DNA of 64,000 nt from CAWGMT01 sp963823675 (GTDB lineage: Bacteria; Planctomycetota; Planctomycetia; Isosphaerales; Isosphaeraceae). Under the pieces are notes generated by a model. It saw only the letters and a program-made list of their open reading frames with translations. It made no database searches and was not told the DNA's origin. Position 1 is the stretch's first letter. The number at the start of each line of letters is the position of its first letter. Made by a program: the position numbers and the translations under genes. Below, piece by piece: positions 51,873 to 59,545 of this stretch. The DNA lies in the NCBI GenBank assembly GCA_963823675.1, contig CAWGMT010000013.1:372001-436000 (forward strand), given 5' to 3'.

Positions 51873-52301
51873 TCATTCCGTGTCACCCTGGTAAGCGTCG
51901 CGACGCAGCATCTCGAGACACGACGGAATCAGGTCGGCGATCTGGGCGTCGGGGTGCTTGGCCATTAGGTCGTCCAGGACGCTCACCACGAGACGATAGT
52001 GACGCTCCGAGTCTGGAGCCGTGCTTGTCACGTGCCTCGCCCATGTGGTCAGGTAGGCATGTTTAACCCTTGGGTCGCTCTCCACCGCCCGCATCAACTC
52101 CTGAATCTGGCCGACGACGGGTTGCTCGTCCAATCGGCCTATCTGATCTGGCCCGTCAAGCCCCTTGGTGGCGGCGTCATCCACGATCCAGATCCACCGA
52201 AGGAGATTCTCGTTGATGGGGCGATCCCCTGCCGCCATTGCCTTGATGTCTGCGATTGCCTGGTCTAGTTTTTCACTGATCAGTCGATCCGATTTACTCA
52301 T
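51873..52301 (-). CDS. Hypothetical helical protein
   Basis: From ATG 52301 (MSKSDRLISEKLDQAIADIK) 142 residues, all-helical in appearance: ENLLRWIWIVDDAATKG, VVGQIQELMRAVESDP, RLVVSVLDDLMAKHPDAQIA. The ATG has a weak AGGAG-like sequence upstream. No family is recognised. It follows the membrane protein gene on the same strand by about 85 bases and may be cotranscribed. Confidence 0.6.
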   Translation of the reverse strand: MSKSDRLISEKLDQAIADIKAMAAGDRPINENLLRWIWIVDDAATKGLDGPDQIGRLDEQPVVGQIQELMRAVESDPRVKHAYLTTWARHVTSTAPDSERHYRLVVSVLDDLMAKHPDAQIADLIPSCLEMLRRDAYQGDTE

Positions 52302-52386
52302 TGGCCTGCTCCTTACTCCAAAAGGCAACGGAAATCGCTTCGGTTTGTCGGACCGACGCAGGATATAGGCGCTTAGTTCCATGGGT

Positions 52387-53673
52387 CTAATCGGTCTTGT
52401 CAGTCGCCTTTTTAGCGGTGCTAGATGCCTTGCCCGTTGGCTTTTTGGAGAACGCACCCTTGACAGTCTGGAGGAATGACTGGAAGAGCTTGAACTGCTG
52501 ATTCACTGCCAACTTCATCAAGTCCACGAAGCGAGCCTCACTTAGCGTGCCTACAGTTCGAAGCGTGAGACAACCAATGATGACCATCATCGTTTCCCAT
52601 GTGGCGAGTCCCAATAGGGCCTGCCACCAATGCGTAACCCCTGTCACGATTACGTAGACGATAAGGCCGATTGCAACTGCTCCGGTGGTAAAGCTGCTCA
52701 CTGCGGCCCACGTACGCACTGGCGTGTTGTCATGGACTGCCTTCTGAATCTGTTCAGACTGGATTTTCTTGAAAAGAGCCATGTCCAGCCCCTTCATCAT
52801 CGTGACGAGTTGCGGGTCGTTTGCCGTCAGGTGTAAGTACATAGGCCACGCGGGCTTATTCAGCGAGAGTAAGTCCCTGATTTGGGAAAGCAACACCTTG
52901 TTAAGTTCGGTATACTGGAGCCACTCTGGGTTGGCTCTAAAGGCTTCTTTCCCACTCTTGTAAGCGGCGTACAGATGTTGGAACACCTCGTCACCAATGT
53001 CTTGACTTATTGTGCCTAGATGGGTTTCGTCATTCATCTCTCCGAAGTTCTTCATGTAGATGTGGGCGTAGGCTTGGTGGGCGTTGGCCATAGCGCCGTA
53101 GAGATTGCCTTTGCTTATCCGCTCGTGAACTGGATCGAAGTCTGAGGCGGTTTCGATCGCTTTCTCTGAGCGTTTAATGATTCTCGTGTACCAGTCCAGG
53201 GCAGTGATTAGGTCCTTGCGATCAAGAGAGTCTCTTGCTTTTGCGAACATGACGGCAAGCTCTTCGTGCTGAAGACTAAACTTACTGAAGTTGATGTTTT
53301 TCTTAAGCTTGATCGCAATTTCTGCTGGCACCTTTGAAATCGCTGACTCCCCTGCTGCGATTGACCGAGTTAGGTGCTCAATAGCCTCCTGATATTCCTT
53401 TGCAGCGGTTGCAGCCTGTCTTTGCTCATAGTGGAAAGCCGCAAGACATGACATTTGCTCGGCGAGATAATAATGGCCGTAGGTCTCTGCCTGGAGTCTG
53501 GTGGTTAGATTGAGTTCGGGATTGGTAGCCTCCTCAAGCGAAAGTTTGCCGGCCTTCTGGAAGTGCTCGGCGGCTTGGAGATAGACTGGTAGATCGTCGA
53601 GAGACTTTCTGGCCACCTCCTTCAATTGAAATCCAAGCTGAAATTCGGCGGTGACGATCTCGGATGATGTCAT
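52387..53673 (-). CDS. Helical-repeat protein with two C-terminal membrane helices
   Basis: The start is ATG 53673 (MTSSEIVTAEFQLGFQLKEV). The first 330 residues are TPR/helical-repeat-like (YYLAEQMSCLAAFHYEQRQA, ALDWYTRIIKRSEKAIETAS). Two hydrophobic helices follow near residues 335-390 (VAIGLIVYVIVTGVTHWW and an ETMMVIIGCLTL segment), and then a Lys-rich tail (KKPTGKASSTAKKATDK). The family is unknown. Base composition is lower in GC than the backbone, like the nuclease-like gene at 50.4 kb. Possibly a membrane-tethered sensor or effector in an accessory cluster. Confidence 0.65.
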   Translation of the reverse strand: MTSSEIVTAEFQLGFQLKEVARKSLDDLPVYLQAAEHFQKAGKLSLEEATNPELNLTTRLQAETYGHYYLAEQMSCLAAFHYEQRQAATAAKEYQEAIEHLTRSIAAGESAISKVPAEIAIKLKKNINFSKFSLQHEELAVMFAKARDSLDRKDLITALDWYTRIIKRSEKAIETASDFDPVHERISKGNLYGAMANAHQAYAHIYMKNFGEMNDETHLGTISQDIGDEVFQHLYAAYKSGKEAFRANPEWLQYTELNKVLLSQIRDLLSLNKPAWPMYLHLTANDPQLVTMMKGLDMALFKKIQSEQIQKAVHDNTPVRTWAAVSSFTTGAVAIGLIVYVIVTGVTHWWQALLGLATWETMMVIIGCLTLRTVGTLSEARFVDLMKLAVNQQFKLFQSFLQTVKGAFSKKPTGKASSTAKKATDKTD

Positions 53674-53714
53674 GGATGCCTTCCGCCTCGGCAGGCGTTC
53701 GGAGGGCGGTGATC

Positions 53715-53966
53715 CTATGGCTCGGGGAACAAGATATCCGCGATAGGCGGTACGCCCGATGTTCGAGGTCCAGGCCATGCATAAAGCATCGAGTCGATCC
53801 CAGACACATTCCCATGTGGTTGATGAAGGGCTTCGACCCTTTCGCTGAAACTGGCATTCGGGAACCGTTCCAGCACGGCGTCTTTGGCCGCATACTCATC
53901 TTCCATCCGCTGCGGAGAGCCATCAGGCTGCCCGTTCGCGTACCAACGCAGAAAGACGTGCATCAT
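53715..53966 (-). CDS. Hypothetical small protein
   Basis: From the ATG at 53966 (MMHVFLRWYANGQPDG) 83 residues; an upstream ATG at 54020 is in frame. YAAKDAVLERFPNASFSERV and GIDSMLYAWPG are the clearest segments. The family is not recognised. It lies between the HEAAH protein and the membrane protein, same strand, and is probably in one operon with them. Confidence 0.5.
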   Translation of the reverse strand: MMHVFLRWYANGQPDGSPQRMEDEYAAKDAVLERFPNASFSERVEALHQPHGNVSGIDSMLYAWPGPRTSGVPPIADILFPEP

Positions 53967-54034
53967 GTCGCCTCGCTGTTCTCCAGTCCCCTTGTCAACC
54001 AATGCGGGTTTCGTTCCCACGCCTCATCCCAACC

Positions 54035-54778
54035 TCACTCCCCCACAATCGCCCGCACCGCGGCGCCGGTCATCGGGCCGCGCCGGAGCTCCTGAGCCAG
54101 CCTGCTCAGCGCGTCCACGTTCTCCCGCATAATCTCCCCAGCTTCGGCCTCGGCCTGCTCAATGATGGCACGCTTCGGAGCCCGCAGCCCAAGTACCGTG
54201 GGTTCAATCCCTGTCTTCCCAAACCTGACAATCGCGAGATCCTTGGCGACCTCCCATGCCGCGACGACATCGGACGGATACTGCCCAGGTTCCGCCGGGT
54301 CGCGTTCGTCAAAGAACTGGCTCACATATCCGCCCTCGGGCTCGTGGCCGTGCATCAGCTCCGCGATGTTAGCCGCGACACTGATCCGGACCACCGATTG
54401 CAGCAGTGCTTCGTCGTTTGACGTCTGCCAGCCGGTTTCTTCAAACCCTGTCTCGCCGGGGAAACCGTCGCCGTAGTACCGGACGCCCCGGAGCGTGATT
54501 CCCGCCTTCAGGACGACGATCGCGTGGGCCGCCTCGTGAATAGCCAGCCATTCCTCGCGCGCGCCGGACGCCGAGGCGGGGAAGCCCAACATCGTCGCTT
54601 GGCTTAATAGGTCCGGGACACGGCTCAGGCTTTCGATACAGGCCGCCGGGTCCGTTAATGGCCCGAAGCGTTGCCAATCCGTCCTTACGAAGATGGCTAC
54701 CGCAGCGCGGAGAGGGCAGACGAAGCCCCGGACGAAGAGTTCCTCCATCACGGCATCGGTGAATTGATCCTGCGTCAT
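54035..54778 (-). CDS. HEAAH-motif metalloprotease-like protein
   Basis: A 247-residue protein. EEWLAIHEAAHAIVVLKAGI is the HExxH zinc site in the form seen in FtsH-type M41 peptidases, with the following GITLRGVRYYGDG strand. VRISVAANIAELMHGHEPEG and SDVVAAWEVAKDLAIVRFG give the downstream helices; the third zinc ligand is probably D or E in SDVVAAWE. There is no AAA domain or membrane anchor, so it is a stand-alone protease domain as found in some defence and stress loci. It is first in a same-strand set with the two hypothetical genes downstream. Confidence 0.75.
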   Translation of the reverse strand: MTQDQFTDAVMEELFVRGFVCPLRAAVAIFVRTDWQRFGPLTDPAACIESLSRVPDLLSQATMLGFPASASGAREEWLAIHEAAHAIVVLKAGITLRGVRYYGDGFPGETGFEETGWQTSNDEALLQSVVRISVAANIAELMHGHEPEGGYVSQFFDERDPAEPGQYPSDVVAAWEVAKDLAIVRFGKTGIEPTVLGLRAPKRAIIEQAEAEAGEIMRENVDALSRLAQELRRGPMTGAAVRAIVGE

Positions 54779-55214
54779 CGCGTCCTCTCAGCGTAATCGT
54801 TCCGTTGACGGGTCGATTATAGCCGGCAGTTCGGTGAGAACAGAACGGCGGCCGCTCGCTTCTGCGAGAAAGGCTTCCCGTCTTCGCTTACCGTCGCCGG
54901 GTCTTAACCTGCTTCGGTCTGATCGACCGATGCGCCCAACGGCCCAGTTATTCCACAACGCGTTCGGCAATCGATTCACGCCGTATCCTCATGGACGCAC
55001 GCCAGGATGCCTTCGCCGATTTCAGGTCTGTCGGAGGTGATCCGGCGATCGATCCGATCCGGCCCTGCGACACGATTTGGTAAGAATTTGGTAAGATGAG
55101 TGGCCATGCGAGCCCAATGCGACTACAATCAATCCCATGAAAGTCAGCGACGTAACTAGCTGATCGAATAACAACTTAAACGTCACGCCAACATCAGCCC
55201 AACGCCACGCTCAT
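54779..55214. other. Intergenic stretch with a short direct repeat
   Basis: About 435 bases between the HEAAH gene and the tRNA-like sequence. TTTGGTAAGA occurs twice in tandem near 55075-55097. No gene was found. Confidence 0.4.
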
Positions 55215-55283
55215 GGCACACACTGAGGACTTAAAACCCTCTGGGGGGGAACCCCCGTGTGGGTTCGATTCCCACCGCCGGTA
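55215..55283 (+). tRNA. tRNA-Leu(TAA)-like sequence lacking the 5' part
   Basis: Segments: GAGGACTTAAAACCCTC (anticodon stem-loop; loop CTTAAAA with anticodon TAA, four of five stem pairs), a long variable arm GGGGGGGAACCCCC typical of Leu/Ser tRNAs, a T arm GTGGGTTCGATTCCCAC with GTTCGATTC loop core, and a 3' acceptor strand CGCCGGT. The matching 5' acceptor and the D arm were not found upstream, so this is a 3' portion. Such 3' tRNA pieces are classic attachment-site scars of integrative elements. Confidence 0.55.
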
Positions 55284-55387
55284 TTGGACTTGCGACGCGA
55301 TGTTCCAGGGGGTTGAGTCGGAGCGCCTGTAGGGGCCGACGGCGAGTTGTTCATGAAGACCAGTCTCTTTCCGAGCAGGATCGGCTA

Positions 55388-58300
55388 TCAGTCTCTCTTT
55401 CGGGGCCCTGCTTCCTTCACGCGCCTGCCTGTGGTCACATCAAATGTGCCGAAATCAAGGACCTGACCGGGATCGAGCTTCAGGCCCTGGGCCAGCTCAA
55501 ACTGGAACGTCTCGGGCTCCATCCTCGGCAGAAATCGTACGTCCCGTGTATCAGCGACCCCGACCCCGTATGGGCCGCCGGCGGGGATATCTTCAAAGCG
55601 GAATCGCCCGGTCGAGTCGAGGTCGGCGGACCCGACGAGGATCTCCGCCAAATGCGCGGCCGCGTCGGGCGTCAATTCCACATCGACGACGCCCTTGGCC
55701 GGCTTTCCGTCGCTATCGACGAGCCGGCCCGTCAGGATGGCCGTGGGACGTAGCGTGACGGTCATCTCGGCGGAATTCCGCGGCCGTTCGGGCAGGATCG
55801 TGAGGACGGCGCCGAGCTTCCGATCGCTCTCCTGGATCAAGACCCTCCGCGGCTTGCCGGGCTCGAGACCGGCGATCCGCGCCACGCTCTCATCTTCCAG
55901 AATCTGGTTGACGTCGCTTTCTTCCGGGTTTCCTCCCCAGATTGCGGCATCTGTCACCGGAGCCCCTGCCTGATCGACAATGCGCAGTAACAACGACTTG
56001 CCGGGGTCAACCGCGAGGTCGCACGCGAACGACGTCCCCCCTTCGGGCACGCTCACGGGCCTTAGGCTCTGGTAGAGTTTCGGGGAAATGCGACCATAGG
56101 TTAGCAACTGGCCGTCTTCCGTGTGGCCCTTGATGGAATCGGCCCCGACGCCCCCGATATACGACTTATCGAAAGTGTGGGCCGTGACCACTCCCTCACC
56201 GGGAAGCCCGACGATGCGGAAGCGGCCTTCCTTGTCCGTCTTGTACCGCGTATTGTGGGGGCTGTAGGACGTGACGTTGGCGTCGAAATTCGGGTAATCC
56301 TTGGCATGGCCGTTGGTGAGCACGGGGAAGTAGTCGACGGCCGCCGCGACCGGTTTGCCGGTGGCCACGTCGGTCACCTTGCCGGTGATCCAGGTGCCAC
56401 TTTTCAGTGCGATGTCGAGGCTTACCGGCTCGAATCCCGGCTTCGCGGGCGCTTCGATCTGTCTGGTGATGAAGTACGGCCGGTCCATCGGCGGGTAAAC
56501 CGCCAGCGTGTGCCCCCTGGCACCTGCCTTGGGCAGCCCGATCAGGCGATAGTGCCCGCGCGCGTCAGTCTCGGTGGAGATCATCCCGTCGATCGAGATC
56601 TCAGAGCCCGAGAGGATCGCCGCGGTCACGACCGCACCCGGGATCGGCTGGTTCGTCTCGGCGTCGCGGACGAATCCCTCGATCAGGCGAGTCGGCTCGA
56701 CGACGATCGTGGAACTGGCGCCGTGGATCGCGAACTCCTCCACGCCCGTGAACGCCGCATCACGCGGGGCCTCGTTGACACGATCCATCGCTCGCGTGAT
56801 TACTGTCACTTTCTTGAGGGCGATCGTCGGCCCCGAGAGCGTCAAGTTAGCTAGGACGTCACGGCCCAGGCCCACGATCCGGAACCGGCCGTCCGAGTCG
56901 GTCACGACGCCTTCGGGCAAAAGACCATCAGCATCGAGCGTCAGTCGCTCCTCCATCGAGACGGGGCTTGGCGGCGAGATCTGCGCACCCGCAGGCGCCG
57001 GCATCTTCGTCAGCGGCTCGCCCGCCTGTTTCGGCGAGACGGCCTTCTGAGCGACTTCAGACAGGGGAAGCTCGACGCGACCGAGGCTGACCTTCACGCC
57101 GGCGACCGGCCGGCCTTCGAGATCAACCAGCCGGCCGTCAATCGGCAGATCGCTGGCTGTGAGGCGGATCGGCTGATCTCTCAGAGAATAGCCCAGGCCA
57201 AATCCAGGCGCCGTCGCGATCAGTTGGGCCTGGGCCGCGAGCTCGGGCGTCTCGAAGTGGAATTCATATCGGCCGTCGCTGCCGGTGATCTTGCGCTCGA
57301 GAGCGACCGCCTTGCGCGTGGGGTAATCGTCGCCGATGCCGTTCGGATCCAGGCGAACCCGCCAAGTGATCACCATTGCGCCGGCGACAGGCTTTCCGTC
57401 AGGACCGACAACCTGTCCGCGAATGGTCTTGCCGGCCGGTTCCGGTTTGGGGTCGCCGGCCTCGGCCATTGTGCGCGCCTCGGCCGCTGACTTGCCGTCA
57501 ACGCCGAGCAGGCTCGCAAAGAATGTGAGCGCCAGCCCGACGGCCAGCATGCCGAGGACAGCCCGTGTGCCGGCCTGAGTCGAGAGCGATCGCGAGGTGT
57601 CGAGGATGCGAACGATCCGCCGCGCGAGCATCGAGCGTAGCGAGATCATGCCCACGGTCGCGGGGGCGACGGGCGGCAACGCCCGCCCGGCGAGCTCCAG
57701 GAGATGCCCGGCATAATGGGCTGGATCGGCGCCAAAGTGAATCACGTAGTCGTCACAAACTTCCTCGGCGGTGACTTCGAGGCGGCGCGACAGGAGCCAG
57801 ACGAGCGGCTGGAGCCACAGCCCCCCGGATGCCGAGCGTCGCAGCAAGTTCCACAGGCCGTCCCGGCGGGCGAGGTGCGCCAGTTCATGTACGAAGGTTT
57901 CGCGCAGATTCCTGCCGACGTCATCCGGCAGCAAAATCGCCGGGCGGCGAAGCCCGTCCAGGCACGGGCTGAAGAGGAATGGGCTGCGCCAGACGGTCGG
58001 AGCCGCGACGTTCATCTGCCGCGCGACCTCGCGCAAGAGGGCTTCTGTCCCTGCGTCGGCCGGAACAGCCGACGCGCGCAGCCTGCGCATCCGGGTCTGA
58101 CCCACCAACAGTCTAACCGCCAGGAACGTCGCCCCGACCAGCCAGACGGCGAGGCCGATCGCCCCAACGGCCGCGGGGCTCATGAACAGCCGCGGGCTGG
58201 CCACGTTGGGCACGTCAGGCACGGATAGAGACGCGCTCGGCAGCGTTTCGGCTTGATCGGCGGCGATCGGCATCGAGTGGTCTTCGCCGTGGCCTTCACG

Positions 58301-58636
58301 TAAGGGCACGACAGAAACGTTCGATCGAGCCGGGAGCTCGATCGTCGGCAGCGAAGGCGGCGGGACGAGCTCTGGCGGAGCTGGTGTTTCCAGCGATGTC
58401 AGCTCTAGCGTCAGCCCGTTGAAGCCCAGGGCGCTCAAGGCCGCTGAAGCGACAGGGCAGATCAGGACGGCCGCCAGGGTCGTGCGGTAGACGCCCGACT
58501 GGACCGCCGGGCCCGATCTTCGCAATACGCGGCCGGCCAGCAGGCCAAGTGCCAGCAACACCGACGACTGCACAAGCCAGGTCAGGCCGAAGCCTGACAG
58601 TTCTTTCGTCAACGCCGCCAGACCGTTCCCCATCAC
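55388..58636 (-). CDS. BlaR1/MecR1-like M56 peptidase with carboxypeptidase-regulatory-like repeats
   Basis: A 1082-residue protein. Four or so membrane helices lie in residues 1-370 (WLVQSSVLLALGLLAGRVLR, VGAIGLAVWLVGATFLAV, LGMLAVGLALTFFASLLG). The M56 zinc site HELAHLARRD is near residue 250, with the third ligand in EEVCDDYV. From residue 400 on the extracytoplasmic part is a string of carboxypeptidase-regulatory-like beta domains (IRGQVVGPDGKPVAGAMVI, ITGKVTDVATGKPVAAAV, FRIVGLPGEG). There is no penicillin-binding domain, so the signal is not simply beta-lactam. It probably senses an envelope signal and cleaves the BlaI-like repressor encoded upstream, 34 bases away. Confidence 0.85.
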   Translation of the reverse strand: MMGNGLAALTKELSGFGLTWLVQSSVLLALGLLAGRVLRRSGPAVQSGVYRTTLAAVLICPVASAALSALGFNGLTLELTSLETPAPPELVPPPSLPTIELPARSNVSVVPLREGHGEDHSMPIAADQAETLPSASLSVPDVPNVASPRLFMSPAAVGAIGLAVWLVGATFLAVRLLVGQTRMRRLRASAVPADAGTEALLREVARQMNVAAPTVWRSPFLFSPCLDGLRRPAILLPDDVGRNLRETFVHELAHLARRDGLWNLLRRSASGGLWLQPLVWLLSRRLEVTAEEVCDDYVIHFGADPAHYAGHLLELAGRALPPVAPATVGMISLRSMLARRIVRILDTSRSLSTQAGTRAVLGMLAVGLALTFFASLLGVDGKSAAEARTMAEAGDPKPEPAGKTIRGQVVGPDGKPVAGAMVITWRVRLDPNGIGDDYPTRKAVALERKITGSDGRYEFHFETPELAAQAQLIATAPGFGLGYSLRDQPIRLTASDLPIDGRLVDLEGRPVAGVKVSLGRVELPLSEVAQKAVSPKQAGEPLTKMPAPAGAQISPPSPVSMEERLTLDADGLLPEGVVTDSDGRFRIVGLGRDVLANLTLSGPTIALKKVTVITRAMDRVNEAPRDAAFTGVEEFAIHGASSTIVVEPTRLIEGFVRDAETNQPIPGAVVTAAILSGSEISIDGMISTETDARGHYRLIGLPKAGARGHTLAVYPPMDRPYFITRQIEAPAKPGFEPVSLDIALKSGTWITGKVTDVATGKPVAAAVDYFPVLTNGHAKDYPNFDANVTSYSPHNTRYKTDKEGRFRIVGLPGEGVVTAHTFDKSYIGGVGADSIKGHTEDGQLLTYGRISPKLYQSLRPVSVPEGGTSFACDLAVDPGKSLLLRIVDQAGAPVTDAAIWGGNPEESDVNQILEDESVARIAGLEPGKPRRVLIQESDRKLGAVLTILPERPRNSAEMTVTLRPTAILTGRLVDSDGKPAKGVVDVELTPDAAAHLAEILVGSADLDSTGRFRFEDIPAGGPYGVGVADTRDVRFLPRMEPETFQFELAQGLKLDPGQVLDFGTFDVTTGRRVKEAGPRKRD

Positions 58637-58670
58637 TGCACCCCTTTTGTTCCGGTCGGTTACGTTCGGA

Positions 58671-59045
58671 TCAGCTCTGGCGCTCCTTGTCGATCAGCCG
58701 TTGAAGCTCGTCGAGCTCTGTTCGAGAGAGTCGTTCGTTCTTGATCAGGTGGGCGACCAAGCTCCCCACGTTCCCGCCGAAAACCCGCTCGAGAAGGTCG
58801 CGGGCGGCGGTCTGTTTGACCCGATCTTCCTTGAGTCGCGGGAAGAATACGAACGTGCGCCCGTTGGCCTCGTGACCGACCGCGCCTTTGGCCTCGAGCT
58901 GACGCAGCAGCGTCTGCACGGTGCTGTGGGCCACCGGCTCCGCCGCGCTCAGCGAGTCGGTGATCTCACGGGCACTCGCGCGACGGAGATCCCAGAGAAT
59001 CTGCATAATCCGGAACTGCATCCGTCCGAGTTGCGTCTGCCCCAT
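58671..59045 (-). CDS. BlaI/MecI-family repressor
   Basis: A 124-residue protein: LGRMQFRIMQILWDLRRASA, HSTVQTLLRQLEAKGAVGHE (winged-helix recognition helix and wing), NGRTFVFFPRL, and a dimerisation helix LIKNERLSRTELDELQRLID. Typical size for the family. It is cotranscribed with the M56 peptidase, its expected inactivator. It likely represses its own operon through a dyad in the upstream region. Confidence 0.9.
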   Translation of the reverse strand: MGQTQLGRMQFRIMQILWDLRRASAREITDSLSAAEPVAHSTVQTLLRQLEAKGAVGHEANGRTFVFFPRLKEDRVKQTAARDLLERVFGGNVGSLVAHLIKNERLSRTELDELQRLIDKERQS

Positions 59046-59098
59046 CCGTGAATGCTCCGTTCTCGAATGATTGTCGTATCGTCTACTGAGATAAATCT

Positions 59099-59116
59099 AC
59101 CGAAGTAAATCTCGGT
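59099..59116 (-). promoter_or_regulatory. Candidate BlaI-type operator
   Basis: ACCGA (59099-59103) and TCGGT (59112-59116) form a dyad with an 8-base AT-rich centre, 54 bases upstream of the BlaI-like ATG in a locally AT-rich patch (59090-59150). TACT/AGTA words flank it. The match is by eye; BlaI sites usually contain TACA/TGTA. Confidence 0.35.
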
Positions 59117-59205
59117 GTCAAGTAGGTCGATCGAAATAAACCCTCGTTTGAGAACGGGACGGACTCGCTGTCCGGTGCAAGCGGATCGAGGCTGGAGGGG
59201 GTTCG

Positions 59206-59358
59206 GGTAAGTTCCCGAGATCCCTGACATGGGTCGGCGAATGGATCGATCGACCGGTCGTCCGTGACGTCGAAGTACCGCCCAAGCAGCAGTTCACCTG
59301 GTCCTACAACGAGCGGAGCCCATTCACCGAGCAGATGCACCGCAAAGACCACGATTAA
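59206..59358 (+). pseudogene. C-terminal remnant of an unknown protein
   Basis: The plus frame GKFPRSLTWVGEWIDRPVV then RDVEVPPKQQFTWSYNERSP and TEQMHRKDHD, stop at 59356-59358, has protein-like composition but no start codon or upstream gene. It may be the tail of a deleted gene. An overlapping minus-strand frame (59083-59547) has weaker composition. Confidence 0.3.
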
Positions 59359-59545
59359 GAGGTGGCGCTCCGGCATCTCCACGAGCAGACGAGCTTGTCG
59401 TTCAGCCGAGAGCGGGGGACGATGCGCATCCTGTTCATCGAGTTGGCGAAAAATCGGTCGGGTCGGGCGGAATCTTGATCGGATTCCGGCCCACCGGGTC
59501 ATATTAATGGATGGGGGCTCGAGAGATCTCAGGAGGGTTCGATTC

